64,000 nt of DNA from Planktothricoides raciborskii GIHE-MW2 (lineage in GTDB: Bacteria; Cyanobacteriota; Cyanobacteriia; Cyanobacteriales; Laspinemataceae). Position 1 is the stretch's first letter. The number at the start of each line of letters is the position of its first letter. The stretch covers positions 6,869,001 through 6,933,000 of the forward strand of contig NZ_CP159837.1 of assembly GCF_040564635.1 (NCBI RefSeq), written 5' to 3'. Below, in pieces: positions 44,480 to 54,935 of the stretch. The position numbers were made by a program, and so were the translations under genes. The notes under the pieces are model-generated. The model did no database searches. It worked only from the letters and a program-made list of their open reading frames with translations, and was not told the origin of the DNA.

Positions 44480-47308
44480 ATGCAAGTGAGATTAATCAAC
44501 TCATTGAGACCAGCCGCAGACCCAGCCCACAATATATTAGGTGATAAACGCCAACCCCTCGATGCGATTTTTGCACCGAAAAATGTGGCGGTAGTAGGCG
44601 CTACGGAAACTCCGGGCAGTGTGGGTAGAACCATTTTATGGAACTTAATGAGCAATCCCTTTGGGGGGACAATTTTTCCAGTGAATCCCAAACGCACCAG
44701 TGTTTTGGGCATCAAAGCCTATTCCACCATTGCGGAAATCCCTGAACCCGTTGATTTAGCAATTATTGCTACTAAAGCGTCCACGGTTCCGGACATTATT
44801 CGCCAATGTGTTGATGCGGGAGTCAATGGGGCGATTATTGTTTCCGCCGGATTTAAAGAAATTGGCGAGGCTGGAGTCAAACTCGAACAAGAAATTCTGG
44901 ACTATGCTCGTCGAGGAAATCTGCGAATTATTGGCCCCAATTGTCTGGGGGTGATGAACCCATTAACCGGACTCAATGCTACTTTTGCTTCGGCGATCGC
45001 CCGTCCGGGAAATGTGGCCTTTATTTCCCAAAGTGGCGCACTCTGTACCTCGATTCTCGACTGGAGTTTTCGGGAAAATGTCGGCTTTAGTGCCTTCGTT
45101 TCCATTGGTTCCATGTTAGACGTGGACTGGGGGGATTTGATCTATTATTTCGGCGAAGATCCGCGCACCCAAAGCATCGTCATCTATATGGAATCCGTGG
45201 GGGATGCTAGGTCTTTCCTCTCCGCAGCCCGAGAAGTTGCCCTGAGTAAGCCCATCATTGTGATTAAAGCCGGTTGCACCGAACAAGCGGCCAAAGCGGC
45301 GGCCTCTCATACGGGGGCGATCGCCGGTAGTGATGCGGTCTTGGATGCGGCCTTCAGACGGTGTGGAGTCCTGCGAGTTCACAGTATTTCCTACCTATTT
45401 TACATCACTGAATTGTTGGCCAAACAACCGCCACCGAAAGGCCCACGGCTGACCATTCTCACCAACGCGGGGGGCCCTGGAGTGATTACCACAGACGCTT
45501 TAGTTTCTCAAGGCAGCGAACTCACGGAACTTGCCCCAGAAACTATTGAAGCCCTCAATAAAATTCTGCCGCCCCATTGGAGTCATAACAACCCCATCGA
45601 TATTTTGGGGGATGCGGACCCCGATCGCTATGCCAAAGCGTTAGAAATTGCGGCGAACGACCCCAACACCGATGGCTTATTAGTCATCCTCACCCCGCAG
45701 TCCATGACCGAGCCCACCCAAACGGCGGAAAAACTCAAACCATACAGCCGACTGAAAGGCAAGCCGGTTTTAGCCAGTTGGATCGGGGGCACCGAAGTCA
45801 GCGCGGGGGCGGAAATTTTGAATCAAGCGGGAATTCCTTGCTTCCCATTCCCGGATATGGCAGCGCGGTTGTTTGACTATATGCGGCGTTATAGCTACAA
45901 CTTGCAGGGTCTTTATGAAACTCCCATGCGGATTCAAAAAGATGACCAAGCCAACCGATTTTTAGCGGGCAAATTATCGGGGAAAACTGGCACCATTCCC
46001 GAAGAAATGACCGGACGGGCTTATGCGGATTTAATTATTAAAACCGCACGAGATACCGGACGCACTACTTTAACCGAATTTGAATCCCAAAAAGTCTTTG
46101 CGGCTTATGGCATTCCCACGGTTAAAACCATGATCGGCACCAATGAAGAAAGAGCGGTTGCCGCTGCCGAAGAAATCGGTTATCCCGTCGCCGTGAAACT
46201 CTATTCTGACAGCATCACCCATAAAAGTGATGTCAGCGGAGTGCGCTTAAACCTGCATACTCCAGAGGAAGTAATTAGTGCTTATCGGGGCATAAAACAG
46301 GCGGTGACAGACAAAGTTGGCGCCGAATATTTTGATGGCGTGACCATTCAGCCGATGATTAAATCTGAGGGTTATGAATTAATTATCGGCAGCATGGTGG
46401 ATCGGCAATTTGGCCCCGTGATGCTGTTTGGTGCGGGAGGAGTTTTGATTCATGTCCTCGATGATTGCGCGATCGCCTTACCGCCATTAAATACCACTTT
46501 GGCACGACGGATGATGGAACAAACCAAAATCCACAAAATCCTCAAAGGGGTACGCGGTCGTCAGCCGATTAACTTAGAAATTCTGGAGCAAATATTAGTC
46601 CGCTTTTCTTACTTGTTGGTGGAACAACCTTGGATTAAAGAAACGGATATTAATCCCCTGTTAGTTTCCCACGATGGATTTATTGCCCTGGATGCGCGGA
46701 TTATTTTACATGACTTAGAAGTCACCGAAGACCAGTTACCAGATTTGGCAATTCGTCCGTACCCTAATCAATATATCACTGAGTGGAAATTGCGTGACAA
46801 TACCCCAGTGAAAATCCGCCCTATTCTGCCGGAAGATGAACCCTTAGTCCGGGAATTTCACGATCAACTTTCCGAACATAGTCTCTATTTGCGCTATGCC
46901 CAAATAATGAAAAAGAGTCGCCTACTCGTCCACGAACGGCTGTCTCGGATGTGCTTTATTGACTACGATCGCGAAATGTCTTTAGTTGTAGAATATCAAA
47001 ATCTCGAAACCGGCAATACCCAGATTATTGCCATGAGTCGCTTAACCAAAATTACCGGCACCGAGGACTCTGAATTTGCTATGCTAGTGAGCGATCGCTT
47101 CCAAGGCAAAGGATTAGGCACCAAACTACTAAGTCTAATGATTGACATTGGTCACGCCGAAAAACATTCAGTGATTCGGGCAGAAATTCTCAGCGATAAT
47201 TTCATCATGCAACATATCTGCAAAAAACTCGGTTTTCGGATTCACCGTCTCCCAGGAGAAGCAATGATATCGGCAGATTTGCCCTTACAAATTCATCCGG
47301 TGATTTAA
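44480..47308 (+). CDS. ADP-forming acyl-CoA synthetase fused to GNAT acetyltransferase (PatZ/Pka-like)
   Basis: The 942-residue protein has a CoA-binding Rossmann domain (about 25-125, [16 protein letters not shown]), a succinyl-CoA-ligase-like domain ([12 protein letters not shown] and [11 protein letters not shown]), an ATP-grasp domain at about 530-745 ([38 protein letters not shown]) and a C-terminal GNAT domain at about 770-935 with the acetyl-CoA loop [12 protein letters not shown]. The order matches bacterial PatZ/Pat enzymes, which acetylate lysines of acetyl-CoA synthetase and other proteins; the synthetase part may instead make acetate and ATP. AGGAGG lies 6 bases before the ATG, an unusually strong site for this genome. 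Confidence 0.88.
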   Translation: MQVRLINSLRPAADPAHNILGDKRQPLDAIFAPKNVAVVGATETPGSVGRTILWNLMSNPFGGTIFPVNPKRTSVLGIKAYSTIAEIPEPVDLAIIATKASTVPDIIRQCVDAGVNGAIIVSAGFKEIGEAGVKLEQEILDYARRGNLRIIGPNCLGVMNPLTGLNATFASAIARPGNVAFISQSGALCTSILDWSFRENVGFSAFVSIGSMLDVDWGDLIYYFGEDPRTQSIVIYMESVGDARSFLSAAREVALSKPIIVIKAGCTEQAAKAAASHTGAIAGSDAVLDAAFRRCGVLRVHSISYLFYITELLAKQPPPKGPRLTILTNAGGPGVITTDALVSQGSELTELAPETIEALNKILPPHWSHNNPIDILGDADPDRYAKALEIAANDPNTDGLLVILTPQSMTEPTQTAEKLKPYSRLKGKPVLASWIGGTEVSAGAEILNQAGIPCFPFPDMAARLFDYMRRYSYNLQGLYETPMRIQKDDQANRFLAGKLSGKTGTIPEEMTGRAYADLIIKTARDTGRTTLTEFESQKVFAAYGIPTVKTMIGTNEERAVAAAEEIGYPVAVKLYSDSITHKSDVSGVRLNLHTPEEVISAYRGIKQAVTDKVGAEYFDGVTIQPMIKSEGYELIIGSMVDRQFGPVMLFGAGGVLIHVLDDCAIALPPLNTTLARRMMEQTKIHKILKGVRGRQPINLEILEQILVRFSYLLVEQPWIKETDINPLLVSHDGFIALDARIILHDLEVTEDQLPDLAIRPYPNQYITEWKLRDNTPVKIRPILPEDEPLVREFHDQLSEHSLYLRYAQIMKKSRLLVHERLSRMCFIDYDREMSLVVEYQNLETGNTQIIAMSRLTKITGTEDSEFAMLVSDRFQGKGLGTKLLSLMIDIGHAEKHSVIRAEILSDNFIMQHICKKLGFRIHRLPGEAMISADLPLQIHPVI

Positions 47309-47349
47309 TATAGCAATTGTCAGAATTATGAAGTACAAAAAAATTTGTC

Positions 47350-47369
47350 ATTCCCGCGTTCGCGGGAAT
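47350..47369. repeat. ATTCCCGCG-TT-CGCGGGAAT hairpin
   Basis: Nine-base perfect arms with a two-base centre lie 41 bases after the acyl-CoA synthetase stop codon. It resembles a widespread dispersed palindrome and may stabilise the transcript end. Confidence 0.7.
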
Positions 47370-47444
47370 CCAGAAAACTTCTGTACTTCATTCGGACAAT
47401 AACCACTATATTCGTTGATTGTTGATTGGTGATTGTTGATTGTT

Positions 47445-47474
47445 GTAGGGTGGGCAAAATTTTGCCCACCCTAC
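47445..47474. repeat. Perfect 30-bp GTAGGGTGGGCAAAA palindrome
   Basis: The arms GTAGGGTGGGCAAAA and its complement abut. It is one member of the dispersed family also present at 23390, 43603, 49261 and 50511-50540. Confidence 0.85.
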
Positions 47475-47543
47475 TATTTACTGTATGATATAAATTAATA
47501 TAAACTATCTTTGTGCTCTTTGTGCCTTTGTGGTAAAAAATCC

Positions 47544-49109
47544 ATGACTCAAAATATTCTGATTTGGTATAGAAACGATTTACGCATTCACGACCATGAA
47601 CCCCTCTATCGGGCAACCCGTCAAAAAAACCCCGCCTCGCAAATTATTCCCGTTTATTGTTTTGACCCCCGACACTTTGGGAAAACCCCTTATGGTTTTC
47701 CCAAAACCGGGGCATTTCGCGGCCAATTTTTGTTAGAAAGTGTAGCAGATTTAAGAAACTCTTTAAAAGCGATCGCTTCTAACCTAATTATTCGCACTGG
47801 AAAACCGGAAGAAATCCTACCCCAATTAGCCCAACAATTTAACATCACTGACATCTATTACTATCAAGAAGTCACCTCAGAAGAAATTGCCGTAGAAACC
47901 GCCTTAAAAAAAGCCTTAAAACCATTAGAAATTTCCCTCACCGGCTTTTGGGGACATACTCTGTATCATCCAAATAACCTCCCCTTTTCCATTAGCGAAA
48001 TTCCCGAAGTATTTACCCAATTTCGTAAAGAAGTAGAAAAAAAAGGCAGCGTCAACCCGACATTTTCCACCCCTAAACAATTACCGCCCTTGCCCAAAAT
48101 AGAAATAGGCGAACTCCCGGATTTAACGGATTTTGGTCTAGAAAAACCGGAATTTTCTCCCCGGTCTGTCCTGCAATTTAAAGGCGGTGAAACCGAAGCG
48201 ATCGCCCGATTAAAACAGTATTTTTGGGAAAAAGATTGCTTAAAAATTTATAAAGAAACCCGCAACGGAATGATAGGGGCTGACTACTCCTCTAAATTTT
48301 CTCCCTGGTTAGCAATGGGTTGCATTTCCCCTCGTTACATTTATGAGCAAGTCCAAAAATATGAACAGCAACGCATCAAAAACGATTCGACATACTGGCT
48401 AGTTTTTGAACTCCTTTGGCGGGATTATTTCCGCTTTATTGGCGCCAAACATGGGAATAAAATATTTTATCTTTGCGGGTTACAAGGAATAGATATTCCT
48501 TGGCAAGAAGACTGGGAAAAATTTGATTTATGGCGGCAAGGAATGACCGGATTTCCTCTCGTAGATGCCAATATGAGAGAACTTGCTGCCACCGGATTTA
48601 TGTCAAATCGCGGACGGCAAAATGTCGCAAGTTTCCTCACCAAAAACTTAGGCATAAATTGGCAAATGGGCGCCGAATGGTTTGAATCGTTATTAATTGA
48701 TTATGATGTTTGTAGCAACTACGGCAACTGGAATTATACCGCTGGAGTGGGCAATGATGCGCGGGGCTTCCGCTTTTTTAATATTATCAAACAATCCAAA
48801 GACTACGATCGCCTCGGAGAATATGTCAAACATTGGTTGCCCGAACTAGCAAAAGTTGCCCCGGATAAAATCCATGAACCCTGGCAACTTTCCCCCGACC
48901 AGCAAAAGCGATTTAACGTCATAATTGGCGTTGATTATCCTCAGCCTGTAGTAGATTTATTTAAATCTGCCGATGAGAATAAACGCATCTATGAAGGGGC
49001 ATTATCCCGGCATGATTCTCGGCGATCGAGTCAAAAACCAGGGAAAAAATCTGGTAATAAATCCGAGGTTTATGCCAAAGTTCCTAAAGCTTTAAAAAGA
49101 CCAGGTTAA
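47544..49109 (+). CDS. cry: Cryptochrome DASH
   Basis: The ATG at 47544 starts a 521-residue protein that opens ILIWYRNDLRIHDHEPLYRA, the N-terminus of the photolyase alpha/beta domain. The FAD-binding domain shows the family motifs LLWRDYFRF, TGFMSNRGRQNVASFL and DYDVCSNYGNWNYTAGVGND. Those DASH-specific features and the length argue against CPD photolyase. DASH proteins bind FAD and a folate cofactor and repair pyrimidine dimers in single-stranded DNA or act in light signalling. An earlier in-frame ATG only reads through the TTTGTGGT repeat and is rejected as the start. A strong terminator follows. Confidence 0.92.
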   Translation: MTQNILIWYRNDLRIHDHEPLYRATRQKNPASQIIPVYCFDPRHFGKTPYGFPKTGAFRGQFLLESVADLRNSLKAIASNLIIRTGKPEEILPQLAQQFNITDIYYYQEVTSEEIAVETALKKALKPLEISLTGFWGHTLYHPNNLPFSISEIPEVFTQFRKEVEKKGSVNPTFSTPKQLPPLPKIEIGELPDLTDFGLEKPEFSPRSVLQFKGGETEAIARLKQYFWEKDCLKIYKETRNGMIGADYSSKFSPWLAMGCISPRYIYEQVQKYEQQRIKNDSTYWLVFELLWRDYFRFIGAKHGNKIFYLCGLQGIDIPWQEDWEKFDLWRQGMTGFPLVDANMRELAATGFMSNRGRQNVASFLTKNLGINWQMGAEWFESLLIDYDVCSNYGNWNYTAGVGNDARGFRFFNIIKQSKDYDRLGEYVKHWLPELAKVAPDKIHEPWQLSPDQQKRFNVIIGVDYPQPVVDLFKSADENKRIYEGALSRHDSRRSSQKPGKKSGNKSEVYAKVPKALKRPG

Positions 49110-49114
49110 CAGAG

Positions 49115-49145
49115 AAAAGTCCGTTTACTTTATAAACGGACTTTT
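49115..49145 (+). terminator. Rho-independent terminator after cry-DASH
   Basis: Thirteen-base arms (AAAAGTCCGTTTA and its complement) enclose a five-base loop, and the stem ends in a run of T, five bases after the stop codon region. It is the clearest intrinsic terminator in the window. Confidence 0.9.
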
Positions 49146-49450
49146 TTCTGTTTGACGAACAATTTTTTCTACCTACGCCGGGGTCGTAACTCACTATGGG
49201 AGCCATAGAATTTTCCCGGAGTCTACATCTCATAATATAGCTCATATTCCTAAGTAGGGTGTAGGGTGGGCAAATTTTTGCCCACCCTACGAATGTTATT
49301 TTTGCCCGATCGCCGCATCCGTATAACTAAACCCGATCGCGCTGATTAAAATTTTCTGTATAGTTAGATACGTTTTAGTGGTTTTTCCCTGATTGTCACC
49401 ATATACTGATATCAAGGCCAATTCGTTGTCAATCATCGGCAAATATACTC
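49146..49450. other. Intergenic region with a GTAGGGTGGGC palindrome
   Basis: A 30-base palindrome of the GTAGGGTGGGCAAA family is at 49261-49290. The HPP gene promoter must lie between there and 49450. An overlapping plus-strand open frame at 49393-49692 is a frame shadow of the HPP gene. Confidence 0.6.
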
Positions 49451-50008
49451 ATGTGGAAATATCAGAAAATTCGGTTGAAATGGGAAACTTATTGCTTCAA
49501 GCTGTTCGGGAAATGGCGGTCTGTACCGTTAACTTGTCCAATGGATCGACCGCATCACAAACATATTTTTTGGAGTTGGTTGGGGAGTTTCTGCGCGATC
49601 GCTGCCACATCTTACCTTTCCGTCAAAACCAATTCTCCCTTACTAATGGCTCCCTTTGGGGCTACCAGCGTCTTAATTTTTGGCGTTCCTGACAGCCCTT
49701 TGGCGCAACCGCGCAATCTCATTGGGGGTAATCTTTTATCAGCCTTTATTAGCCTCAGCATTTTGCATATTTTCGGTTCTGCTCCCTGGACAATGGGGAT
49801 GGCTGTAGCTACGGCGATCGGACTGATGCAGCTTACCGGAACGTTACATCCGCCTTCGGGAGCCGTTGCCTTAGTTATTATGATGACAAAGCCTGACTGG
49901 GAATTTTTAATCGTGCCAACATTTGAGGGATCGATGATTCTTCTGTTGTGTGCCGTTGTTTTCAATAACCTCGCTGAAGATCGGTCGTATCCTAAACACT
50001 GGCTATAG
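49451..50008 (+). CDS. HPP family membrane protein
   Basis: The protein is 185 residues with four predicted membrane helices between about 42 and 175. It contains the family signatures LLMAPFGATSVLIFGVPDSP, AQPRNLIGGN and TGTLHPPSGAVA, the last giving the name HPP. Characterised cyanobacterial members transport nitrite in the chloroplast or plasma membrane; transport of an anion is the likely role. The start is uncertain: the ATG at 49541 (MDRPHHKHIFWSW) is a possible alternative because the first 30 residues look poorly conserved. Confidence 0.85.
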   Translation: MWKYQKIRLKWETYCFKLFGKWRSVPLTCPMDRPHHKHIFWSWLGSFCAIAATSYLSVKTNSPLLMAPFGATSVLIFGVPDSPLAQPRNLIGGNLLSAFISLSILHIFGSAPWTMGMAVATAIGLMQLTGTLHPPSGAVALVIMMTKPDWEFLIVPTFEGSMILLLCAVVFNNLAEDRSYPKHWL

Positions 50009-50142
50009 CATTTTTTCGGTTAAGAGAGATAAAAAATGAAGAAATATTAACCTAATTTTCCTAATTTGCCCTTCCCATCCCTGGACTAAAAAAACTGCGA
50101 GAAATCTATACTAAGATAGATTCAATTCTCGGACAAATTACT

Positions 50143-50475
50143 ATGCTCACGGTACTTTTGCTGACCATCTCTAATCTATTTATGACTTTTGCCTGGTATG
50201 GACACCTCAAGTTTTTGCAAAATCAATCATTATTTTTTGTGATTTTAGCCAGTTGGGGCATCGCTTTTTTTGAATATTGCTTTCAAGTCCCGGCAAATCG
50301 GATTGGTTATGGAGAGTTTACCGCCACCCAGTTAAAACTCATCCAAGAAGCTATTTCTATTATGGTGTTTATTGGCTTTGCCGTAATCACTTTGGGTGAA
50401 AGTCTGAAATGGAATTATTTGGTTGCCTTTATTTTCATGTTTATCGCGGTTTATTTTGCGGTGGCGATAAAATAA
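50143..50475 (+). CDS. DUF486/DMT family small membrane protein
   Basis: The 110-residue protein has four membrane helices. The segments LFMTFAWYGHLKFL, SWGIAFFEYCFQVPANRIGY and LKLIQEAISIMVF are the recognised pattern of the DUF486 family, a small relative of drug/metabolite transporters. Function and substrate are unknown. It lies alone between the HPP gene and a convergent gene. Confidence 0.85.
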   Translation: MLTVLLLTISNLFMTFAWYGHLKFLQNQSLFFVILASWGIAFFEYCFQVPANRIGYGEFTATQLKLIQEAISIMVFIGFAVITLGESLKWNYLVAFIFMFIAVYFAVAIK

Positions 50476-50486
50476 AATCTGTATTT

Positions 50487-50545
50487 GTAGGGTGTAGGGT
50501 GTAGGGTGTAGGGTGTAGGGTGGGCAAAAATTTGCCCAGCCTAAG
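50487..50545. repeat. GTAGGGT heptamer array with palindrome
   Basis: Five GTAGGGT units run directly into a GTAGGGTGGGCAAAAATTTG-type palindrome, showing how the heptamer array and the dispersed palindrome share one sequence. Confidence 0.85.
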
Positions 50546-50578
50546 AATTTGCGCCCGCAATGCTTGCGCCCCTACGGA

Positions 50579-50983
50579 TTAACTCATGGGATTTTGCAGT
50601 TCTTGCTCAATTTCTTCTAAAGTTTGAATCACTAATCGTTTCGCTTGTAATTTCCAGCCCATCTGTTGCACTTTAATAGCAATAAATCCCCCCACTCCCG
50701 TCGCAATAAAATCTAACGGCTGAGTCATAGAAATGCCAAATAATAATCCCAGTCCCGCAATGCCCCAAAAAGGTAATGCCACCGTTTGCCGTTGGTGTTC
50801 CAGAATGCGACTAAATAAATCTGTGGGCATTTCTTCGATCAGTTGGGCTTTGACTTTCCTTTGTTCCGCGATCGGGACAGAAAGACCAATTTTTCGCCGC
50901 AATTTTTCGATTTTTCTGGCGGTGGTGCTGTATTCCGTTAGCTGATCTTCTGCCATCATTACTAGGCGTTCTAACTGTCCCAT
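50579..50983 (-). CDS. Conserved-looking hypothetical protein with two membrane helices
   Basis: I do not recognise the family. The start is placed at the ATG at 50983 because the longer frame would need a TTG. The 134-residue protein has a charged helical N-terminus with heptad pattern (about 5-65), two hydrophobic segments at about 70-105 (WGIAGLGLLFGISM, FIATGVGGFIAIKV) and a charged helical tail. Base composition and spacing are ordinary for this genome. It is a single gene, convergent with the DUF486 gene. Confidence 0.65.
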   Translation of the reverse strand: MGQLERLVMMAEDQLTEYSTTARKIEKLRRKIGLSVPIAEQRKVKAQLIEEMPTDLFSRILEHQRQTVALPFWGIAGLGLLFGISMTQPLDFIATGVGGFIAIKVQQMGWKLQAKRLVIQTLEEIEQELQNPMS

Positions 50984-51054
50984 AATTGTTAATAAATAAG
51001 TAAAGTTTGATGTGGTTTTTGACCCCAATTTTGTAGGGGCGAAGCATGACCGCA

Positions 51055-51121
51055 GGAGAAACCGGGTTTCTGGGACAATGGGCGACCACTTTCGGGGAAT
51101 CTCTACAAGAAACCCGGTTTC
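51055..51121. repeat. Inverted AGAAACCSGGTTTCT pair
   Basis: AGAAACCGGGTTTCTG at 51058-51073 and AGAAACCCGGTTTCTG at about 51107-51122 flank a 33-base spacer, in the promoter region between two divergent genes. Confidence 0.7.
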
Positions 51122-51208
51122 TGAAATTAAGGATCTAATACCGGAATGCTTTGCCCTGACAATGCTAAAATATTACCATATTTAGCTAAATTTTTTTGGA
51201 AAAATTCA

Positions 51209-53524
51209 ATGATACTAAAAAAACCCGATCGCCCCCTAGGGAAACTTTCTCCCAGCTTTCTGGCTTTACTATTATTGGTGACATCCTGCACCAGGGCGAC
51301 CACGGGGGGATCGCCCCTAAATTCCGTATCTTCTGAACCCGTCCGTTCCACCCCGGTAACGGTGACGGAAGCAGGAACCTGGGCATTTACACCGGAACCG
51401 GATACTTATAATAATCAAGCCTTATTAGATTTGCGGTTTCTCAATGAAAAAATAGCCGGTGAATCGGGGTTTATTCGCCGATCGCCTGATGGTCGAAATT
51501 TTGTCAAAGGGGACGGTGTACCGATTAGATTTTGGGCAGTCAATTCTGATAGTTGGAGAGAAGGTAAAGAAGCGATCGCCGACCAAGCGCGTTTTTTAGC
51601 CAAACGAGGGGTTAATTTAGTGCGTTGGCATGGACAAATTCAAGCCAAAAATGAAGAATCAAAACTAACAGATATTGACGAAAAAGCTAGGGATCAACTT
51701 TGGCAATTTGTGGCGGGAATGAAACAAGAGGGAATATATATGACCATTTCCCCATACTATGCCATGCCAGTCAAGGCAAAACCCAACTGGGGCATTCCCA
51801 GAGATAGTGAATCGATGCAGGGTTTGTTATTTTTTGATCCAGAGTTACAAGCGGCTTATAAAGGATGGCTGCGATCGCTGTTTGAACCAGTCAATCCCTA
51901 TACAGGAATTGCCTTAAAAGATGACCCGGCTGTGGCCATTATTCAACTGCAAAACGAGGATTCCTTATTATTTTGGACAGTGGAAAGTATTCAAGGTCGC
52001 GATCGAGAAATTCTCAGCGGTCAATTTGGCGAATGGTTAAAGCAAAAATATGGTTCTTTAGCCGCAGCCTCAAAAGCATGGAACAACGCCAAAATAGAAA
52101 GCGATGACTTTAACAATGGTCGAGTAGGCTTTTATCACATTTGGGAAATGACCCAAGAACAAAAGCCGAACAGTGGTAAAGCCAAACGTTTGGCAGACCA
52201 AACCCAGTTTTGGACAGAAACCATGCATAATTTTAATCAGGAAATGGTGCGATTTTTGCGAGAAGAAATCGGCGCCAAACAGTTAATTAATGCCGGTAAC
52301 TGGAAAACCGCCAATTCTCTGACCCTAAATGATGCCGAACGCTATTCTTATACTCCCAGTGAGGTGATGGGCGTAAATCGTTATTATGATGGCGGCGGTC
52401 ATTGGGGGGAATTTTCGGGCTGGGCGATCGTGAATGGGGATAAATTTATTAACCGTTCGGTGTTATTTGACCCCAGTTCTTTGCCCACGAATTTAAAACA
52501 AGTAGCAGGTTATCCCATGATTATTCCTGAAAGTTCTTGGGTGCCCCCTTTGGGTTATCAGTCAGAAGCGCCTTTTTTAGTCAGTATTTATCAGTCCCTC
52601 GGTGGGGTGGATGCTTTCTATTGGTTTTCCATGAAAGAACCCCAATGGCGTCAACCTTCTTCGGCAAATGGGTTTAAGCCGTCCATTGGAAAATGGGTGA
52701 TTAATACCCCAGAGTTGTTGGGCAATTTTCCCGCTGCGGCGTTAATGTATCGTCAAAATTATATCCAAACAGCGCCAGTGGTGGTGGCCGAAAAGCGATC
52801 GCTGGATGATTTGTGGCAGCGGCGATCGCCCATAATTGGGGAAAATTCCGGCTTTGACCCCAACCGCGACCAAGAAGCCGCTAGATCCCTGGGACAAAAC
52901 CGGGGATCTGACTCAATTCATCCCCTCGCCTTTTTGGTCGGCCCCGTAGAAGTGACTTATAATGCTGACCCCAGCCAAAGTCAGGCGATGAACTTGGATC
53001 AATATATTGATGAAAAAGCCAAAGTGGTGCGATCGCAAACCGGGGAGATCCAGTGGGACTATGGCAAAGGCATTGCCACCTTAAATGCCCCCAAAGCCCA
53101 AGGAGTCACCGGCTTTTTGGGACAAATCGGCAACTTTGAATTAGGAGATATCACGATTATTTCTGGCAATAACTACGCCACGGCGATCGCGGTATCAATG
53201 GATGATCGACCCATTGCCACCTCTAAAAAAATATTAATTCAAGTAGGAACCGTCGCCCGTCCTCACGGTTGGACAGAAAAAGCCGTCACCTGGGAAGACA
53301 AAAACGGTCAGCAATTGCAAGGGTTTGAGGTAATCAGCTACGGTGAGGCCCCGTGGGCGATCGCGGAAAATAACCTAACCATTACCGTCAACAACCCCAA
53401 AATTACCAAAGCAACAGTATTAGACATGAACGGGTTAGCCAGAGGGCAAGCAGAACTCCAGCGTCAGGGAAACAAAGTAACATTGCAAATGCCCCCTGAC
53501 GCCAAATATCTGATTTTAAATTAA
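51209..53524 (+). CDS. Clan GH-A glycosidase-like lipoprotein
   Basis: The ATG at 51209 follows a TTGGA-like site and yields a 771-residue protein with a lipobox (LLLVTSC, Cys near 29), so it should be a lipid-anchored exported protein. A (beta/alpha)8 glycosidase domain follows: the substrate-pocket segment RGVNLVRWHGQ, the acid/base motif LQNED near 245, and a probable nucleophile in MIIPESSW near 440. A C-terminal beta domain (about 600-771) resembles those of cellulases. The substrate is unknown. It is a single gene, divergent from the hypothetical gene upstream. Confidence 0.72.
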   Translation: MILKKPDRPLGKLSPSFLALLLLVTSCTRATTGGSPLNSVSSEPVRSTPVTVTEAGTWAFTPEPDTYNNQALLDLRFLNEKIAGESGFIRRSPDGRNFVKGDGVPIRFWAVNSDSWREGKEAIADQARFLAKRGVNLVRWHGQIQAKNEESKLTDIDEKARDQLWQFVAGMKQEGIYMTISPYYAMPVKAKPNWGIPRDSESMQGLLFFDPELQAAYKGWLRSLFEPVNPYTGIALKDDPAVAIIQLQNEDSLLFWTVESIQGRDREILSGQFGEWLKQKYGSLAAASKAWNNAKIESDDFNNGRVGFYHIWEMTQEQKPNSGKAKRLADQTQFWTETMHNFNQEMVRFLREEIGAKQLINAGNWKTANSLTLNDAERYSYTPSEVMGVNRYYDGGGHWGEFSGWAIVNGDKFINRSVLFDPSSLPTNLKQVAGYPMIIPESSWVPPLGYQSEAPFLVSIYQSLGGVDAFYWFSMKEPQWRQPSSANGFKPSIGKWVINTPELLGNFPAAALMYRQNYIQTAPVVVAEKRSLDDLWQRRSPIIGENSGFDPNRDQEAARSLGQNRGSDSIHPLAFLVGPVEVTYNADPSQSQAMNLDQYIDEKAKVVRSQTGEIQWDYGKGIATLNAPKAQGVTGFLGQIGNFELGDITIISGNNYATAIAVSMDDRPIATSKKILIQVGTVARPHGWTEKAVTWEDKNGQQLQGFEVISYGEAPWAIAENNLTITVNNPKITKATVLDMNGLARGQAELQRQGNKVTLQMPPDAKYLILN

Positions 53525-53807
53525 AGCGTTTTTCTACTGAATAAACCACAGATATATGTAGGGTTTATGGGGTGTAGGGGCGAAGCATTCTGGGGAAAAT
53601 CTTAATGGTCAAAACCAAGATTTTTTACCCGTAGGCGAAGCCTTCTCGAAGAGTATGCTTCGCCCTTACCTGCGGTCATGCTTCACCCCTACGAAAATTT
53701 GTAATTCATTAATCTGAAAAACCCTGTAAGTCTAAATGCAAAATCAAATAAAAAAACCGGATTTTTCCTCAAAAAAAACCGGTTTTTCGCATCAATCAAA
53801 CATTAAA
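53525..53807. other. Repeat-bearing gap between convergent genes
   Basis: Inverted fragments of a GGCGAAGC/GCTTCGCC and AGCATG-type element (about 53573-53695) lie here, followed by a hairpin at 53751-53787 (AAAAAACCGGATTTTT pairing with AAAACCGGTTTTT) that can terminate both convergent transcripts. Confidence 0.65.
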
Positions 53808-54935
53808 TTAACCCCCACCGAAGACGCCTTTAGTGAGCATTTTCACCGCCACGTCCACCACTTCTGAATAGCGTAATTCTCCACAGAGAATTTCCACCAT
53901 TTTTGTGGTGGCAGAGGGTTTCTTCACCCCGACTTTGTAGCTAATTTTCGGCAAGCGGAAAAATGCGCCAGCAATCCGTTGCGCCCAAACCATATCACTG
54001 CCCCGTTCTTCTTTCATAATTTCGGTGTATTTTTCCAGGGCGTTGCTGTCACCGGCTAAGGCAGCCGCGATCGCCTCTGCCGCCTTAATCCCACTAAACA
54101 TAGAAGGGCGAATTCCTTCAGCAGTAAAGGGATCGACCACCGCCGCCGCTTCCCCAGCTAACACCGCATTTTGGGTATGCAAAGTGCGATCGCCATCCCA
54201 CAAAGCCATCTCTGCCTCATACTGTTTAGCATTAGTTAGATCCAAACCCAAATTAGTGGCATACTTCTGCAAAATTTCCGGCAGATTCTTCACATCTCCA
54301 CCAATAAAAGCCGCCGTTCCCAAAGAATAGCCATCCGCCTTCGGGAAATTCCAAATAAAACCATTTTTCACTTCCCCAAAATCAAAATTAATCGGCGAAT
54401 TTTGCACCCCCGTAGTTAAAGGCACCTCAAGGCCCACCGCCAAACGGCGTTTCACCTCTTTCTTAAAGCCCAACAACTTACTCATCGGCCCAGAAGCGCC
54501 GTCAGCAGCAATCAAATAACGACCTGTCACCGGCCCCTTACTCGTCGCCACTTCCCAAGCCCCATTCTTAAAGGCCACCCCAGTCACCGCCGTATTATCC
54601 CGAACCTCAGCCCCTTGACCCTTCCCTTGGTCGATTAAAAACTGGTCAAACACATCCCGCTTGACCATCCAAATTGGTTCTGCACTCGTCACCTCTAAAT
54701 CCACCGGGTCTTCATTACTCCAGGTGTAGCGAAGATGCTTCACTTTCAGGGAAATCGCCGGACTAAAATCAAAATCAAACCACTGGGCAACTTGTGGTGA
54801 CACCGCCCCCCCACAAGGCTTATATCGCGGCAGAGATTCTTTTTCCAGGACTAACACAGAATGTCCTTTCTTCGCCAAATGGTAAGCAGCACTGCCCCCG
54901 GCAGGCCCTGCGCCGACAATAATACAATCAAACAT
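53808..54935 (-). CDS. Geranylgeranyl reductase-family FAD oxidoreductase
   Basis: The 375-residue protein has an N-terminal FAD-binding motif (VGAGPAGGSAAYHLAKKG) with the ribose-binding glutamate in LVLEKE, the CGGAV segment typical of geranylgeranyl reductases, and the second FAD motif GEAAAVVDPFTAEGIRPSMF. It is shorter than the ChlP chlorophyll enzyme (about 400 residues) and its N-terminus differs, so it is more likely a paralogue that reduces another isoprenoid chain. ChlP identity is not claimed. It is transcribed alone. Confidence 0.8.
   Translation of the reverse strand: MFDCIIVGAGPAGGSAAYHLAKKGHSVLVLEKESLPRYKPCGGAVSPQVAQWFDFDFSPAISLKVKHLRYTWSNEDPVDLEVTSAEPIWMVKRDVFDQFLIDQGKGQGAEVRDNTAVTGVAFKNGAWEVATSKGPVTGRYLIAADGASGPMSKLLGFKKEVKRRLAVGLEVPLTTGVQNSPINFDFGEVKNGFIWNFPKADGYSLGTAAFIGGDVKNLPEILQKYATNLGLDLTNAKQYEAEMALWDGDRTLHTQNAVLAGEAAAVVDPFTAEGIRPSMFSGIKAAEAIAAALAGDSNALEKYTEIMKEERGSDMVWAQRIAGAFFRLPKISYKVGVKKPSATTKMVEILCGELRYSEVVDVAVKMLTKGVFGGG

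Noticed and set aside
47511-47543. Earlier ATG for cry-DASH
   Set aside because: The extra residues are encoded by the TTTGTGCCTTTGTGGT dispersed repeat, and the family N-terminus begins at 47544.
49393-49692. 99-codon frame overlapping the HPP gene start
   Set aside because: The overlapping frame encodes the recognisable HPP family motifs; this one has none.
53808-54935. chlP (chlorophyll geranylgeranyl reductase)
   Set aside because: Length and N-terminal sequence do not fit ChlP as I recall it; only the broader family is claimed.
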